DNA of 64,000 nucleotides from Rhabditoides inermis (taxonomy: Eukaryota > Nematoda > Chromadorea > Rhabditida > Rhabditidae), in assembly GCA_963966185.1 (NCBI GenBank), contig CAWZYM010000403.1, positions 143,501 to 207,500 of the forward strand, in the 5' to 3' direction. The notes under the pieces were generated by a model. That model made no database searches, was not told the DNA's origin, and worked only from the letters and a program-made list of their open reading frames with translations. How positions within the stretch are numbered: the first letter of the stretch is position 1; each line of letters begins with the position of its first letter. The position numbers were made by a program, and so were the translations under genes. Shown piece after piece: positions 63,946 to 64,000 of this stretch.

Positions 63946-64000
63946 GAAATGTCCGCCCCAGGAGGAGTGACAGTGCTAATGAATGAGTAGTGACAAAGCG

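Overview
The window reads as a nematode chromosome segment. Evidence: small exons in short GT-AG introns ending in TTTCAG-like acceptors, acceptor-like sequence a few bases before many start codons (as expected for spliced-leader trans-splicing), and typical nematode families: a TWK two-pore potassium channel, a two-domain C-type lectin, a Ly6/uPAR-type GPI protein and a small intracellular Ig-repeat protein. GA/CT microsatellites are very dense. I cannot fix the species. All exon models were built by hand from splice sites, reading-frame continuity and remembered family sequences; no search was run.

Layout. 214-5085 (-): MFS transporter of the SLC49 group, 3' part beyond the left edge. 5719-16126 (+): TBC1D23 homologue, 21 exons, divergent from the transporter. 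16889-24968 (+): unrecognised beta-propeller-like protein with a Gln/Pro-rich tail ending in a polybasic CaaX box, plus a possible alternative last exon without it. 26275-27954 (+): 67-residue protein of unknown function. 28547-33863 (-): secreted Cys-rich protein with a C-terminal GPI-type signal. 33864-39210: 5.3 kb without a supported protein gene, with a tRNA-Pro. 39211-45451 (+): TWK channel with up to six alternative N-terminal exons; an intron carries an antisense tRNA-Gln. 47465-49215 (+): Ly6-like GPI protein. 49575-52819 (+): two-CTLD lectin. 53793-60470 (+): WASHC2/FAM21. 61477-63882 (+): two-Ig cytoplasmic protein.

Functional links. TBC1D23 and FAM21 are known partners in vertebrates: TBC1D23 bridges WASH/FAM21-marked endosome-derived vesicles to golgins at the trans-Golgi. 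Both genes lie here about 38 kb apart on the same strand. The lectin, Ly6-like and Cys-rich GPI proteins are cell-surface or secreted; the TWK channel is a membrane channel.

Non-coding content is unusually rich: a 120-bp perfect inverted repeat, several MITE-like hairpin families, a tRNA-derived SINE, a hammerhead-ribozyme-like motif, a roughly 114-bp tandem repeat of alternating types, dispersed short repeats, introns made almost entirely of microsatellite, and a recurring pattern in which a short stretch at or in an exon is copied about 60-150 bp into the neighbouring intron.
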